This document shows, piece after piece, positions 47,130 through 57,666 of a stretch of 64,000 bases of DNA. Both the position numbers and the translations under genes were made by a program. The DNA comes from Lepeophtheirus salmonis. Lineage: Eukaryota > Arthropoda > Copepoda > Siphonostomatoida > Caligidae. Numbering within the stretch: the stretch's first letter is position 1; each line of letters begins with the position of its first letter. Under the pieces are notes generated by a model that saw only the letters and a program-made list of their open reading frames with translations, had not been told where the DNA came from and did no database searches. The stretch lies in contig NC_052144.2 of the NCBI RefSeq assembly GCF_016086655.4, positions 25,327,896 through 25,391,895 on the forward strand, written 5' to 3'.

Positions 47130-47800
47130 TTATAGTGGTTTTCAAAAGAAATTGAAAGTATGTTGTTAGAGTATTGACACATTACAAAAGATAAATGAAT
47201 TAAACACAAAACTACAAATGAAGGATGTATTTGATCATAAAATGTACCAGAAAGTGAAATCCTTTATAATCAAGCTTAAAAATTTCTCTGTTTATTTGCG
47301 ACTTTTGAAAAGACAAATTGCGTTCATTCATGAATTGAAGGGAATTACAGTTCTTCACTGTTAGCATTATATGAGGAACATATCAGAAGATTTGTTGGTC
47401 CCAAAGATTTGACCAATTAACTTAGCTTACCTGTTGGCTATGATGTTGAAACAAGAAATAATGAAATACAGATATAGCTGATTAATTTGTGTCCCGATGA
47501 CTATTTGAAGAATATGAGTGAAAACATATCAATGATTGAATTTTATGAATTTCTTAACTCAGATAAATTTAAAAACATCAAAAACTTTGCAAAAAAGAAA
47601 AAAAAATGTTCGTAAACTTTGCATCAACGTAGATTTGTGAGCAGACTTTTTCAATACTCAAAATTAACGATTCACTTGGTCAAGGATCACAAACTCAAGT
47701 ATACATCAACTTCATCCCTAATTTTGAGAATGATTAAAGGTTTGATTGGACTAGAAAATATTGAGCCCCAGGCTAATATGAGTTATGATGTTCAAGGTTT
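47130..47800 (+). pseudogene. hAT-type transposase C-terminal relic (GTF2IRD2/ZBED-like)
   Basis: Plus-strand pieces in more than one frame read LQKINELNTKLQMKDVFDHK then VKSFIIKLKNF (about 47175-47310). After several stops, CEQTFSILKINDSLGQG follows at about 47638, then an IEPQANMSYD segment at about 47758. The NELNxKLQGK..L...VKAF.KL block and the CEQTFSxLK dimerisation motif are recognisable features of domesticated and relic hAT transposases of the GTF2IRD2/ZBED type (established). At least four disruptions are present. The N-terminal zinc finger and terminal repeats were not found. It is an old relic. Confidence 0.65.
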
Positions 47801-48119
47801 TGGGCTATTCTGTGGTTTTTTGGGCCAAAGATGAGAATCTATACAATAAAGCTAATTTAATATATACTCATTACTGTTGTTACTGTTTAAAAAGTCATTC
47901 AGAGTAGGTTGAGTCGGTTTAGCATTCATTTTTTTATGTCCTGATACTTTTTCGTCATTTCTTGAGGCCAATCATGAATTTTATGATTCATATTTGGAAT
48001 TAGTGTATGTAAAATTTACACATAATCAATAACGTCATTGTCAGTTTATTTTTCATAAGGTGTCAAATCAAGGATGACGTCATAAATAAGCTGTAAAGTA
48101 ATTATTTTACATTAGAAAT

Positions 48120-48225
48120 AAATGTTGGGCTGTAAAATTTGGGCCATGGTCTTTTCGGTCTTGGCAAAATTATGTTCGGACAGCGGGCTTTCGGGCTCGT
48201 GCCTAGACCGAATGCACAAATCTCA
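48120..48225 (+). other. GC-richer segment with TTTTCGG / GGGCT motifs
   Basis: GTTGGGCTGTAAAATTTGGG...GACAGCGGGCTTTCGGGC...GTGCCTAGACCG stands out from the AT-rich neighbourhood. It resembles terminal regions of hAT elements and may belong to the relic upstream, but no partner end was found. Confidence 0.3.
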
Positions 48226-48248
48226 TTAATACATGTACTCTTGATACC

Positions 48249-48922
48249 GGGTGATCCACTGAAATTTGAACACTTAATAATTAAATGATTAATTAAGTTC
48301 GAGCGATTAAAATTAATTCATATTTTTTTATATTAAGACATAAACAATTAGTTACGAAACCAACAAACTTGAGCTCTTTAGGTTACGTACAATTCGAGTC
48401 AATGATACTTGAATGTGATAGACAAATTTTCATTCCGCACTCCAAGGATGTACGGAGTAAGCAAGTCCAAAATGTTGGAAACGAACAAGGGGCTAGTCAA
48501 AAAGGACAAATTAGATCCGGGCGAGTTAAAGAAAACAGCCCAGCCCAATTATTTCAAATCCCTCACAGCCCACGCAGGTAAATTAAGGATTTTACACCAG
48601 ACTGTCCAGAAAGCTATCAAAAAAGGGAATGGAAACAGCCTTGAGAGGTTGTTCATACCATTTTTGACACCAGCAATGAAGAAAAACCCATCTTTTTCGT
48701 TGCAAGACACTTTTGAATTAGTCTTTTGAGTTCTTTTGAACTCTTTTTTTACCCTTTTGGCCCTGAAAGCCACTGTCATCTAGCACTGGGACGCTATGAC
48801 AGAGGACTATAGTCACAGTGGGAAGACATCGTTGTCGCTAAGGATGGCTACATTAATGATTAAGAGAACTCAGATACACATAGTTTAATTTTCTAAGTGT
48901 TCAGATTTTAATGGACCACAAA
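48249..48922 (+). pseudogene. Mariner M1 deletion derivative, copy 3
   Basis: Ends GTGATCCACTGAAATTTGAA on the left and TTCAGATTTTAATGGACCAC on the right. The reading from 48409 gives MNVIDKFSFRTPRMYGVSKS then LVKKDKLDPGELKKTAQPNY, KSLTAHAGKLRILHQTV and LTPAMKKNPSFSLQDTFEL. It then meets the same junction as its sisters (GTTCTTTTGAACTCTTTTTT). This copy has lost a further piece, jumping from TTTTGGCC to CTGAAAGCCACTGTCATCTA. No catalytic residues remain. Confidence 0.85.
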
Positions 48923-49714
48923 GTACAGTTGAGTTACTTGTGTGTGTTTTTTTTAAAGTTATACGTTAAATAATTTTTTTGTATAATATTACTTTTAGCT
49001 ATAGTATAACTATAGTGTGGGTCTTAGACAGAATCTACTTCTGAATGCAGCCCTCCATTTCAAATATTTGCACAAACTTGTGCTACATAAATAAAATTAT
49101 CTTCCCTTTGATACACCGAGAGATTTGAATGTATTCATTATCAAAATGGAAATCTTGACTCATCAATAATTGCAAAAACTCTCTTGCATAAAAGAAAGAT
49201 AATAATAAAAAGAGTGTAAATTGTCTATCAATTAAATCACAATAAGAGTTAAAATTGAATAATTAAATTATGGACCGAATTAACATATTGTTTCTTTATT
49301 TTTTTTGCAATTTAAATTAGATAAAAATACAGTATGTGTAGACATATTTTTGCGTATATTATATTTCGCGAACCATTAATTTGGCATTACTTGTTTATGC
49401 TATAATTTCAAGCATTTTTGTAAGGATTATTTGATCATTCATTCTAAAAAAACTAAAAACTTGAATAAAATCATATTTATTCAGTGTGGATTACTCATCT
49501 CCACGAAGTCCAAGTTATTTATTAAACTATTTTACTCTTTGTCATTGCCTGTATTCTGAAATTTCCGTCATTCTTGGGTTATTGGTGATGAGTCGTGATC
49601 TACATATTATTGTGATACTCAACTCTGCTGTGATCACCATAGATAGAAATAATCCCACCCACCGGTATATTAAAAAGAAAACCGAAAATAATTGTCGGTA
49701 ATTTGTTGACAATT
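48923..49714. other. Unassigned AT-rich interval
   Basis: Frames of 71-89 codons at 49486-49869 on both strands overlap each other and the repeat A edge, so none is called. Confidence 0.4.
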
Positions 49715-50030
49715 TGTAGAATGTTTTGAAGGAGGGTAACTTCAATATTACTAGAACAAAGTTTGGCAACAAGAAAATGGCTGAGCAAGCGCAGCAGATT
49801 TATTAAATACATCTCGAAATTACGTAGATGTCGATCCTCAAGTTTACTCCGATTCCAACAAGGTCTCACACTTATAACTCATCAACGTTACTCTCCAACA
49901 TTCGTGTGGAAACATATTCGTGATTACACTTTACAGTTTATAATGCGCATATGTTCTCTCCTCAAGAATGAAAGAGTAATGAGAACAGCTTTAGAAAATT
50001 TTAAAAAAACCCACATATTTTCAGGAAGCA
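49715..50030 (+). repeat. Dispersed repeat A copy
   Basis: GAATGTTTTGAAGGAGGGTA, TTACGTAGATGTCGATCCTC, TTTACTCCGATTCCAACAAG, ACTTATAACTCATCAACG, then TTCTCTCCTCAAGAATGAAA. Most family A blocks are kept. The 117-codon plus frame 49763-50116 runs through it; because other copies break it, it is treated as chance. Confidence 0.65.
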
Positions 50031-50640
50031 GTCAGAAAAGCAGGGCCCTTTTTCATTATTACATTATTTTCATCTATGGTGATCATGCCACACCAAAGAC
50101 TCACAACTTGAATTAGACTCAATATCTAATACTCGCAACTCTACTCGAATCCGAAAATCATTATAAATAAAGTAGCTTTTGTTTTCTGAGGACTTGAACT
50201 GGGCCCAATGAAAGTATTCAAGGACAAACATTAATGTGTTAAGACTTGAGACATCCCGTATAAAGACTCTATCCTGCCACTGAATAAACGCATTAAGCAT
50301 CTTAAATAACAGCATCATAATCTTTATTGTTGTTGACCTTCGATACCTTCCTTTAGAGAATTGCAAACCAGTATGTGCAAATTGTACATATGTCTATAGA
50401 TTCATAGTTTGAAATAACACACTATATTTGCAAAGTTGAATGGATACATATTTACATGAATAGTGGCAAATATGACTTCTTTATTCTTCATAATACTTCA
50501 AACAACGATCTACAATGGATCCCTTATTTAGTATTTGACCGTTGATATTTCAACTCTTTTCCCCTCTCTCATCTATATATGTACATTAGGGTGAAGCTGG
50601 TGTCCAACAAATTCTGAAGCTGATAACACTTCACATGATC
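50031..50640. other. Unassigned interval
   Basis: A 98-codon minus frame at 50070-50366 is near the chance limit and unrecognised. Nothing else was seen. Confidence 0.35.
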
Positions 50641-50643
50641 TAT

Positions 50644-51165
50644 TATCAAGGGCGTCTGCAGGATTATATATATTTTAGAGGGGGGCTTGGCTTTTGGATT
50701 TTTTTGGAAAAAAATCAAAAATCCACAGCTATTGGCATAAAATTTTTTAGAAAAAAAATTCAAAAATTAAATTTCAAATATATAATTTTTTGGAAAAAAA
50801 TTTCAAAAATTAAATTTCTTAGGAGATAAATTTCAAAAATGTATAGCTATTCTCAAAAAATTAAATCTTTTTTAGAAAAAATTTTCAATATTCAAAGCTG
50901 TTCAGAAATTAATTACATTTTGAGGAAAAAAATATCTAAAATTAAATTTCAAATACAAAAATTTTTGGAAAAAAGTTTCAAATATTAAACTTTTTGGAGA
51001 AAAAGTTAAAAATATATAGGTCTTCAGAGGCAATTAAATTTTTTTTGATAAAAACTAAATTTATTTTCAAATATTACATTTTCTATTAAGAATAAAAAAT
51101 TCCTTAATTTTTTTTTTTTTTTTGGGGGAGTGCTACAGCCCCTCCAGTCCTCTTCCTGATTATGG
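50644..51165 (+). repeat. Family I repeat, long copy
   Basis: Starts AAGGGCGTCTGCAGGATTAT...GAGGGGGGCTTGG, then a dozen or so ~30-35-bp units (AAATTTCAAAAATTAAATTT, TTTTTGGAAAAAA), and closes with GGGGGAGTGCTACAGCCCCT. The flanking GC-rich modules around AT units recur at 39.5 and 52.6 kb. Confidence 0.65.
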
Positions 51166-51364
51166 ACGACTGATTTAAGTAAACATTATGTCAAGTAAAT
51201 AAGGAGAGCTCATAGCTCACAGCCAAAGAAGTTGAAGCTCTCATCCATTTTTTGGTAGCAAATTGTTAATTTTCCAAAAAATAATAAAAATATTTGCAAA
51301 TTATAGTACCTTAATCTAAAATATGTAGTTATCAAAATGCATTATATTAGACTCTTTAAAACAC

Positions 51365-51512
51365 CCAACACGGCGTTATGCGCTATTACAAAAATATACT
51401 GTGTATTTAGTTCTTAGCTATCGAGGTTTCTGCTTGTTTTTTCGAATCTGTATTCTGAACGTTGATTGGTTGAATTAGAATTAGTTCTTTGTAAGCTGTG
51501 AACGATTCCAAA
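51365..51512 (+). repeat. Dispersed repeat J, copy 3
   Basis: Contains CACGGCGTTATGCGCTATT, then TTCTGAACGTTGATTGGTTG, AATTAGTTCTTTGTAAGCTG and TGAACGATTCC, aligning with 5.3 and 44.7 kb. It is followed at once by a repeat D end and then mariner M1. Confidence 0.55.
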
Positions 51513-51516
51513 TAGT

Positions 51517-52570
51517 TATCTATATTAATAAAGCAAAGTATGTCTATCTTTAAGTATAGCATATAAGTTGAAATGTTGTGTGGCCCTTTGAAATCTGAAC
51601 ACAGACTAATTCATTAATGTTGAGTGAGTGAAATTATATATAGATATATTAAAGCACATAAAATTAGTTACAAAACAAAACAAACCTGATCTCTCTAGCT
51701 TACGTTTAAGACAAGAAATGACTCTTGAATGTTATCGACGAATTTCCATTTGTGCACTCCATGCAGTTGGGTGTCTCCAGGAACACCGTCTACGACGTCA
51801 ACAAGTCCGAAACGTTGGAAAAGAAGAAGTTATCTTTCAAAAAAGCTAAACTGGATAAGGAGGAGTTAAAGAAAATAGCTAGCTAATCCCCTGAAGTCCA
51901 TGAGGCCCATGTAAAAGATCTCATGATTTCACCAGAGACTATCCACAGAGCTATGAAAAAAGTGCGAAGAAAGATCCTTGTGAGGTTTGTGAGGCTACTT
52001 TTGACACGAGCAATGAAATAAATCCATATCCTCCATTGCAAGACTCTTTTGTATGAGTTTTGAACAAGTCTTTTAAGTTATTTTTTAACAATTTGGCCTT
52101 CCTACAGACCTGATACTAACTCCCTCGACAACACCGTTTGGGTGCATGTGGAGGGGAAGGCCTGCAGTATCTGTCATCCAAACACTGGAGCACTCAAAGC
52201 CACGGTCAAACCAGAACTGGGAAGCCATGACAGAAGGCTTCAACCGCAGTGGGTGCCACACACTTCGCCACCACCTAGAAATCCTCATTGCTGCTAAGGG
52301 TAGCTACATTAATTATTTAAGAGAGCTCAGACATATATCTATTTATAGTATTAATTATCTTGAAATTCTATTGTTAATTAATTTATTATACCTTGTTGAA
52401 TTTTAAAATTCAGATTGTAAAGATTTTAATGCACCACTTGGTATATAGAATTGTATAAAAACGGTATATAAAAATCAATGAAATCTCACAGGCGTTAATA
52501 TTATTCTTTTATTCTTGGGAAAAGAAGATCTAAGTTTTGAGTAACTACGTGTGACTGTGCTCATTTAAAA
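51517..52570 (+). repeat. Dispersed repeat D split by mariner insertion
   Basis: 51517-51575 (TCTATATTAATAAAGCAAAG...) is the D end module also seen at 55067. 52443-52570 continues D with ATCAATGAAATCTCACAGGC and TTGAGTAACTACGTGTGA. The mariner M1 at 51576-52442 lies between, so it inserted into a D copy. Confidence 0.6.
51576..52442 (+). pseudogene. Mariner M1 deletion derivative, copy 4
   Basis: The left end GTGTGGCCCTTTGAAATCTG and right end TTTTAATGCACCACTTGG are inverted. The relic reads LNVIDEFPFVH-like from about 51731, then QLGVSRNTVYDVNKSETLEK, AKLDKEELKKIAS and the LLTRAMK region. It crosses the shared junction to WPSYRPDTNSLDNTV, and ends NWEAMTEGFNRSGCHTLRHH then LEILIAAKGSYIN at about 52316. 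N- and C-terminal parts are therefore near complete in sequence order, but the ~170-residue catalytic middle is missing, and frameshifts are present. Confidence 0.85.
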
Positions 52571-52612
52571 CAGAAAGTAACACTGAAGATGTGTTGGCAA
52601 ATTATTATTTCA

Positions 52613-52745
52613 GGGGTGTCCGCAGGATTTTATTTTGGGGGAGGGCCTAATTAATTTTTTCTTCGGAGTTTGTTTATTAATTTTTAGTTAAATTTTCCTA
52701 ATATTATTATTTTTGGGAGGGGTTATATCCTACCTAGCAACACCT
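52613..52745 (+). repeat. Family I repeat, short copy
   Basis: GGGGTGTCCGCAGGATTTTA, TTTTGGGGGAGGGCC, then a short AT stretch and GGGAGGGGTTATATCC. Both GC-rich modules remain, with almost no AT units between them. Confidence 0.6.
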
Positions 52746-52841
52746 AAAAATCCAAGAAATGCAGGGTACTAACGCTAGTAGTTGTATAGTACTTGTATAG
52801 TTGAGAAGAATTGACTCAGAATATATTAACTACTAGTGTTG

Positions 52842-53345
52842 GGTTTAGGTCTGGAAATCCGAGACCGGTCTAGGACTGTTATTTTTTTTTACCAAATTAG
52901 TTTGGCCCAACAAAAAAGCTCGAACTGGACCGGTCTCATATAAAAATTTGGTCTATATCAATCCAAAGGAAAAGTTCGCTCTAAATCGGTACAAAGGAAA
53001 AAAGGAATGACCTCATATGTTTTTGCCAGTACAATGGCGTTATATGAAGTTTAAACACAGATAGCTCGGATTAATTTTGATCCCTCCGTCTCTTATATTT
53101 ATACAGTATTTAGTTCTAGAAATTATCGTGTACTTATGAAATTTTTTGAGAAAAAATGAAAAAAAGTTGGTCTCTCATAATATGAGACAGAAAAAAAATC
53201 GGTGTACAAAGTGAGACTGAAAAGAAACGGTCCCTCTTCTGAGACCGCGGTCGGGACCAAAAAATTGGTCCAAATCGGTCTAGAAAAAATCATTTAAAAC
53301 CGAACCGAAAAAAAGAAATCGGTGCTGAACCGAGTATCAACACTA
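52842..53345 (-). mobile_element. Family B miniature element, inverted copy
   Basis: Bounded by TAGTGTTGGG and ATCAACACTA, with inverted alignment to 4542-5171 throughout (ACCGGTCTAGGA, GTCTCATATAAAAATTTGG, GAGACCGCGGTC). The flanks TTAACTAC and CTAACTAC give a candidate 8-bp duplication with one mismatch, consistent with a hAT-like mechanism. Confidence 0.7.
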
Positions 53346-54050
53346 CTAACTACTGACTGATTTTGCACCTTTTCTCTCTGTTTCTTTTTGTACAAAAGGT
53401 TGCGTGATCCAATAAAGGTAATGACGTGGCAAAAATGTAATTTTTTTAGTTTTTTTTGTGTCACTTTGTCCATGATTTAATGGGCTTTGTGCTCAAGGTA
53501 AATATTAATATACGTATGTTAAAGTGTCCATTATGTCCATTCACACATAGTACCAAAAAATGGTTAGCTTTTTTGGAACATGTCTGAGCATCACTTCACC
53601 CTAATATATACATTTATACTAATATGTGATTCCATTCAAAGGGTGATGAAGCAATAATAGAAAGGAAATCAAAGAGATATCAAATACATAAATATATAAA
53701 CTTTGAAAAGGTTAATCAAAAAGCATACCATATACTCGTAGCCTTTATTTCTATCTTTTCTAAATTTTCAAAAGATTTTCTTTGCCATATGTATCTTCAA
53801 AATGAGAGACGCATTTAAATGAGAGATTTATACAATACATATTATGTATATCTAACTATTGTATACCTATGAGGGTACATATTTGGTACTATTCAATATG
53901 TAATAGTTATAATATGTAACACTAGCAATAATGGAAATGAAGGAACAGGCAGAGCGTTACTCCACATAAATATTGGTCTTAAAGACAAAAATCAAGGCAT
54001 ATCGTAAAAAAGTATTGTTATCTTACTGGTTAATTACTCTGTAGATTAGC
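53346..54050. other. Unassigned AT-rich interval
   Basis: No recognisable frame, terminus or repeat. Confidence 0.4.
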
Positions 54051-54350
54051 AAAAATGGTACAAAAGCAGTTTATGCAGTTTCAACTTAGTAGAGTTGGAT
54101 CCCTTGATTCCAACTGTGGCCTTATTTTTTCTATTAGCCTCAATGTCTCCAGAAGGAGGCCATAAAGTTGTGGCAATCTGCATTATCTTAAAAGTACTCA
54201 AGAGTGAATTTAGTACGACATTTTTTTTTCCCTCACATTCATCCAAGAGAAAACTGATTCGCAGAAGGTTGTTGATCCAAACACACCAGAAACACGAAGA
54301 TTCAGTTCCTTATTACGATGGACCAAATTCCTTCAATACATTAGGTTCAA
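54050..54350 (-). pseudogene. hAT-type transposase C-terminal relic
   Basis: On the minus strand LRVSGVFGSTTFCESVFSWM then NVR (about 54300-54240) is a clear ..FGSTxxCESxFSxMN.. dimerisation motif of hAT/ZBED-type transposases. After a frameshift, the 66-codon frame 54046-54246 continues with STFKIMQIATTLWPPSGDIE, matching the usual ..L..LRLATT....ID tail. Upstream, IVEPNVLKEFGP may belong to the same protein. Stops and shifts make it non-functional. The 101-codon plus frame here is the antisense shadow. Confidence 0.6.
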
Positions 54351-54790
54351 CAATCACACTTTTTGCTCGCAAGATTTCCCTTTTGAGATACCACAGATGA
54401 CGCTCCTCTATCATTTCCCTGGCTGCCTTTACATTGTCCTCTTTCCATCATAGCAAATTCATGGAAATTGAGTTGTAAGTTGTAGAAAATATCGTGAATA
54501 TTATGAAGTATTTTTGTAGGTAACTAAATTTGTACACACATTGATTACGTGGTCGTCGTAAAAGATTATTTTTATTTAACTGGTTAGACATCATAGGATT
54601 TTCCCTTGGATTTACAGCAATTGGATGAGTATTATGTAACGCAAGATGTTATCGTACAAATTTCAATTATACATATATAAAGTACGTTTGATGTAGGCGA
54701 AATCAAAAAAAATGTCCAGCTTGATATTATTTTGATACGTCATATCATAGATACATTAATGATACATCATTAACAAAGATATTCAGAAAC
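54351..54790. other. Unassigned interval
   Basis: 54380-54470 is less AT-rich and may be the upstream continuation of the hAT relic. The remainder is AT-rich. Confidence 0.35.
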
Positions 54791-55951
54791 TTAGGGGAGA
54801 CTGAGAACAGTTGCAACAATTAAAAATCGAGTATTAGTTAGAAATTAAGAATAGAAAAAATAGCTATTTTTGAGAATTAAATAACTAAACCTTTCAAAGT
54901 GTTGAATTGATTTCATTCACTTTCAAAGTATTATACATACATAGTAAATTAAAATACATATTTATATTATAAATCACTGATTAGTATTATATGTCGGATA
55001 AATTCTCGCTCACTAACCTCTTCAGGGCCCTGATCTGGCTAATAATGATGTGAAGTGTGGCTGTATCTTCTATATTAATGAAAAAAAGTTTGTCTGTATG
55101 TTTGATTGAAAACATATCATATTCATATTTTTGATCTCAAAAATATATATTAATGAAATCTTGCAAGGATTTTGCATGTAACATTGAACATGAATATAGT
55201 GTACACTGTATATGGTGCTCCCTAATGTATATCGTACTCATGTTTGTTATCTAAGAAATAACTATATAAACGTATTCATGATTGCAGCTTTTTTTCATGT
55301 AGCATCAAGTGTTTGTGCAGGGTGCACTTTAGATAATGCTCTTTGCTATATATTATGTATAAATATTTTTGATCTAAGAAATAAAAATAAAGTTACATTA
55401 ATGAAATATCGCAGGTGTTTTGCATGTAGCATAAGGCTGAGCCAGGTAGCGCTCTAAAGACTAAAGTACTATCTGGCTCATCCGAGAGAGCCAACAATAT
55501 ATTATACTTTGTCGCTACTAGCGGTTCAAGCACCGGAACTGCTAGAACAGCAAGACTGCTAAGGACACAACCTTGATTACATCTATTAAAATAAAAACAC
55601 AGAGAAAATTGTAGCATTTGCTGCGGCTGTCCCATTTATTCTGAGTGTTCCAATATCTCAAACTTATCCACAAGGAGTACAATGGGATTTGTGATAATAT
55701 TATATCAACTGATAGCAAAATAATGAATTATTCGAATGATATAATTTATAGAAAAGCAATGTTTAACTTAATGCATTATTACACAAATATTGCTCAGTTC
55801 TATCCAATTCATCAATGAGAAATTAATTAAAATAACTTTTTTTTGTCACTATCATCTGTATCATTTTATTATACAATTGCTATGTAAATTTTGTAGCTGT
55901 AGTTTTAAATGTTAAAAAAGGCTGTTTGTAACTGACCTTGATCTCCCCTAC
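54791..55951. mobile_element. Inverted-ended element E, containing a repeat D array
   Basis: The left end TTAGGGGAGACTGAGAACAG continues TTGCAACA. The right end reverse-complements to TGTAGGGGAGATCAAGGTCA, then GTTACAAACA. Left-end relatives occur at about 933 and 12448, which supports a dispersed family. Inside lies a complete repeat D copy (55067-55490), so this may be a nested pair. No transposase is seen. Confidence 0.5.
55067..55490 (+). repeat. Dispersed repeat D, reference copy: 2-3 subrepeats plus palindrome
   Basis: Starts TCTATATTAATGAAAAAAAG, TTTGTCTGTATG. Subrepeat anchors CTCAAAAATA (55136), CTAAGAAATA (55251) and CTAAGAAATA (55374) are spaced 115 and 123 bp. Each unit has a TTGCATGTAGCAT-like block and a GTGCACTTTAG/GTGCTCCCTA-like block. 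The copy ends with the GAGCCAGGTAGCGCTC...GTACTATCTGGCTC imperfect palindrome (55440-55482). The distal GAGTAACTACG module is absent here. Confidence 0.75.
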
Positions 55952-57385
55952 AAGAAATATATATTCATCAGTTTGCTTTTGAAGAGACACAGCTGTTTCT
56001 ATTCATTTGAAACTATGACGTAGATAATATACATTATTATATAGTTAAACGGCAGAAATAAACTGATCAAAAACCCAAGTAAGTATATTTATATGTGTGT
56101 AGCGAGATAAAGCACTCATAAATTATTATCAGTTGTCCGTCCTGACTCCTTATTTGGCATGTACTATCGATTAAAATTAAAATGTGATATTTTTGAAATC
56201 CAATTAAAAGCACTTATATTTATGGATGTTGGATTAAATTCCCTCTCTTCTTATTTTTATAACGAGTCAAAATGCAAAAGAAGTATGGGAAAACTTTGTC
56301 AATTTTGTTGTTTATAGTATTTTCAAATGAATAGAGCGTATAAACTAATGACGTCACATATTACCTTATAAATTGAAGCAAACTATGTTGATGTAGTGGC
56401 ACGGGCTACAGGGGAGTGGCACTAGAACCATAGTGCCCAAGAGGAAAATAAGATAAAGTTGCCTTGCCTAAAAAATTTAAAAAAAGTATTTGCGATTTGT
56501 TTTTTATTAAGAATATGTTATTCGGTCAAATTTGATCCCTTTCAAAAATTTAATACTAGACTTAAAAAAAAGTTATTTGTCTCTTCAAAACAAAAAGGTT
56601 ATTAGTCAAATTTTGTATCTATTAAAAAAAATACTGCCAAAATGTCAAAAAAAAAACAACCAACGATCCCAAACCAAAATTCTAGTGACGGTTCTTCCTC
56701 TATATAAAGTGGCTCCCACTTAAGTCACCAGTATATAATTTGGCCCTCACTTGTAAATACATTCTGGCACCGGTGGTACATGGGCCCCTAACTAAAAAAA
56801 TAATATATGAGCGTCAAAATCGAAAGGATGTGCCGATTTTTTTAAATTGATTTTTTTTTTTTTTGAAAGATCTTTGCTAAAATATGTCCTTAATAACAAA
56901 AATGTACTCTATTTTTTATAAAAATGATCGTAAAATGAATAGATATGATTAAAATTTTCCAAAAAACCATTGATCAATAAAGCCGTTTGAGATAATAAAA
57001 TGTACCTATTTTTATTCTGGACGCAAATTTTACAAACACTCTAAAAAAGGAATAAGATTCTACTGAAATTTAACTTAGGTAAATAATAATATACTATTTC
57101 AATTTTATAAAAAAAATGAAGGAAAGTATTCTTACTCCAAAAATAAAATAGTTATAAAACAAAAAACAAAAATTTGTAAATTCACATGCCCAAACACGTT
57201 CTTTTAAAAAAAGTATACAATGTATAGATTGTCTTTTTGTAAGAGCGCGAGGAGAAGGCGGTAGCGAGACATAAGGTACACCTGAATTAAGATGCTTGTT
57301 AATATCAACTGTCTGTTTTATGATTTTGGATAGAAAAAATGAAATACACCTTTAAAGAGGTGAACCTACTACAAAAAAAAGTATT
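55952..57385. other. Unassigned interval
   Basis: 56385-56470 and 56740-56800 are GC-richer (GGCACGGGCTACAGGGGAGT; GGCACCGGTGGTACATGGGC) and unplaced. The rest is AT-rich. A 63-codon frame at 56532-56723 is of chance length. Confidence 0.4.
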
Positions 57386-57666
57386 AGTGCAGAGCAAGGT
57401 TAATAAAAATACAAGGCTATACCCTCATAGTGTATGAGGGGTTGCGTGTTTTGTCAAAATCTGTCTTTTTTACCTTACAGTCGATACGATACATTAACTT
57501 GAAAATTCTATAAATAGTGACGTCTTAGACTATGATTGGTTACGGTTTTTTTGGTCAAAATCTGCCTGTCCTGCCCAGCAGTCGGTACAATACATGATAT
57601 TGAAAATTCTTGCAAGCCCGATTACATGATGGTATAACCTTGTATTTCTATTAACATTGAGTGCAG
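57386..57666. mobile_element. MITE-like element with ~40-bp inverted ends and internal duplication
   Basis: The left end TGCAGAGCAAGGTTAATAAA continues AATACAAGGCTATACC; the right end GGTATAACCTTGTATTTCTA continues TTAACATTGAGTGCA. These are inverted with few mismatches. Inside, GTCAAAATCTG-containing units at about 57453 and 57554 form a direct duplication of about 101 bp. Non-coding, 281 bp. Confidence 0.75.

Noticed and set aside
48369..48779. 106-, 70- and 76-codon frames as host genes
   Set aside because: All fall within mariner M1 copy 3; protein motifs are transposase DNA-binding parts.
49486..50366. Frames of 71-117 codons on both strands
   Set aside because: Overlap each other and repeat A; equivalent positions in other copies are broken.
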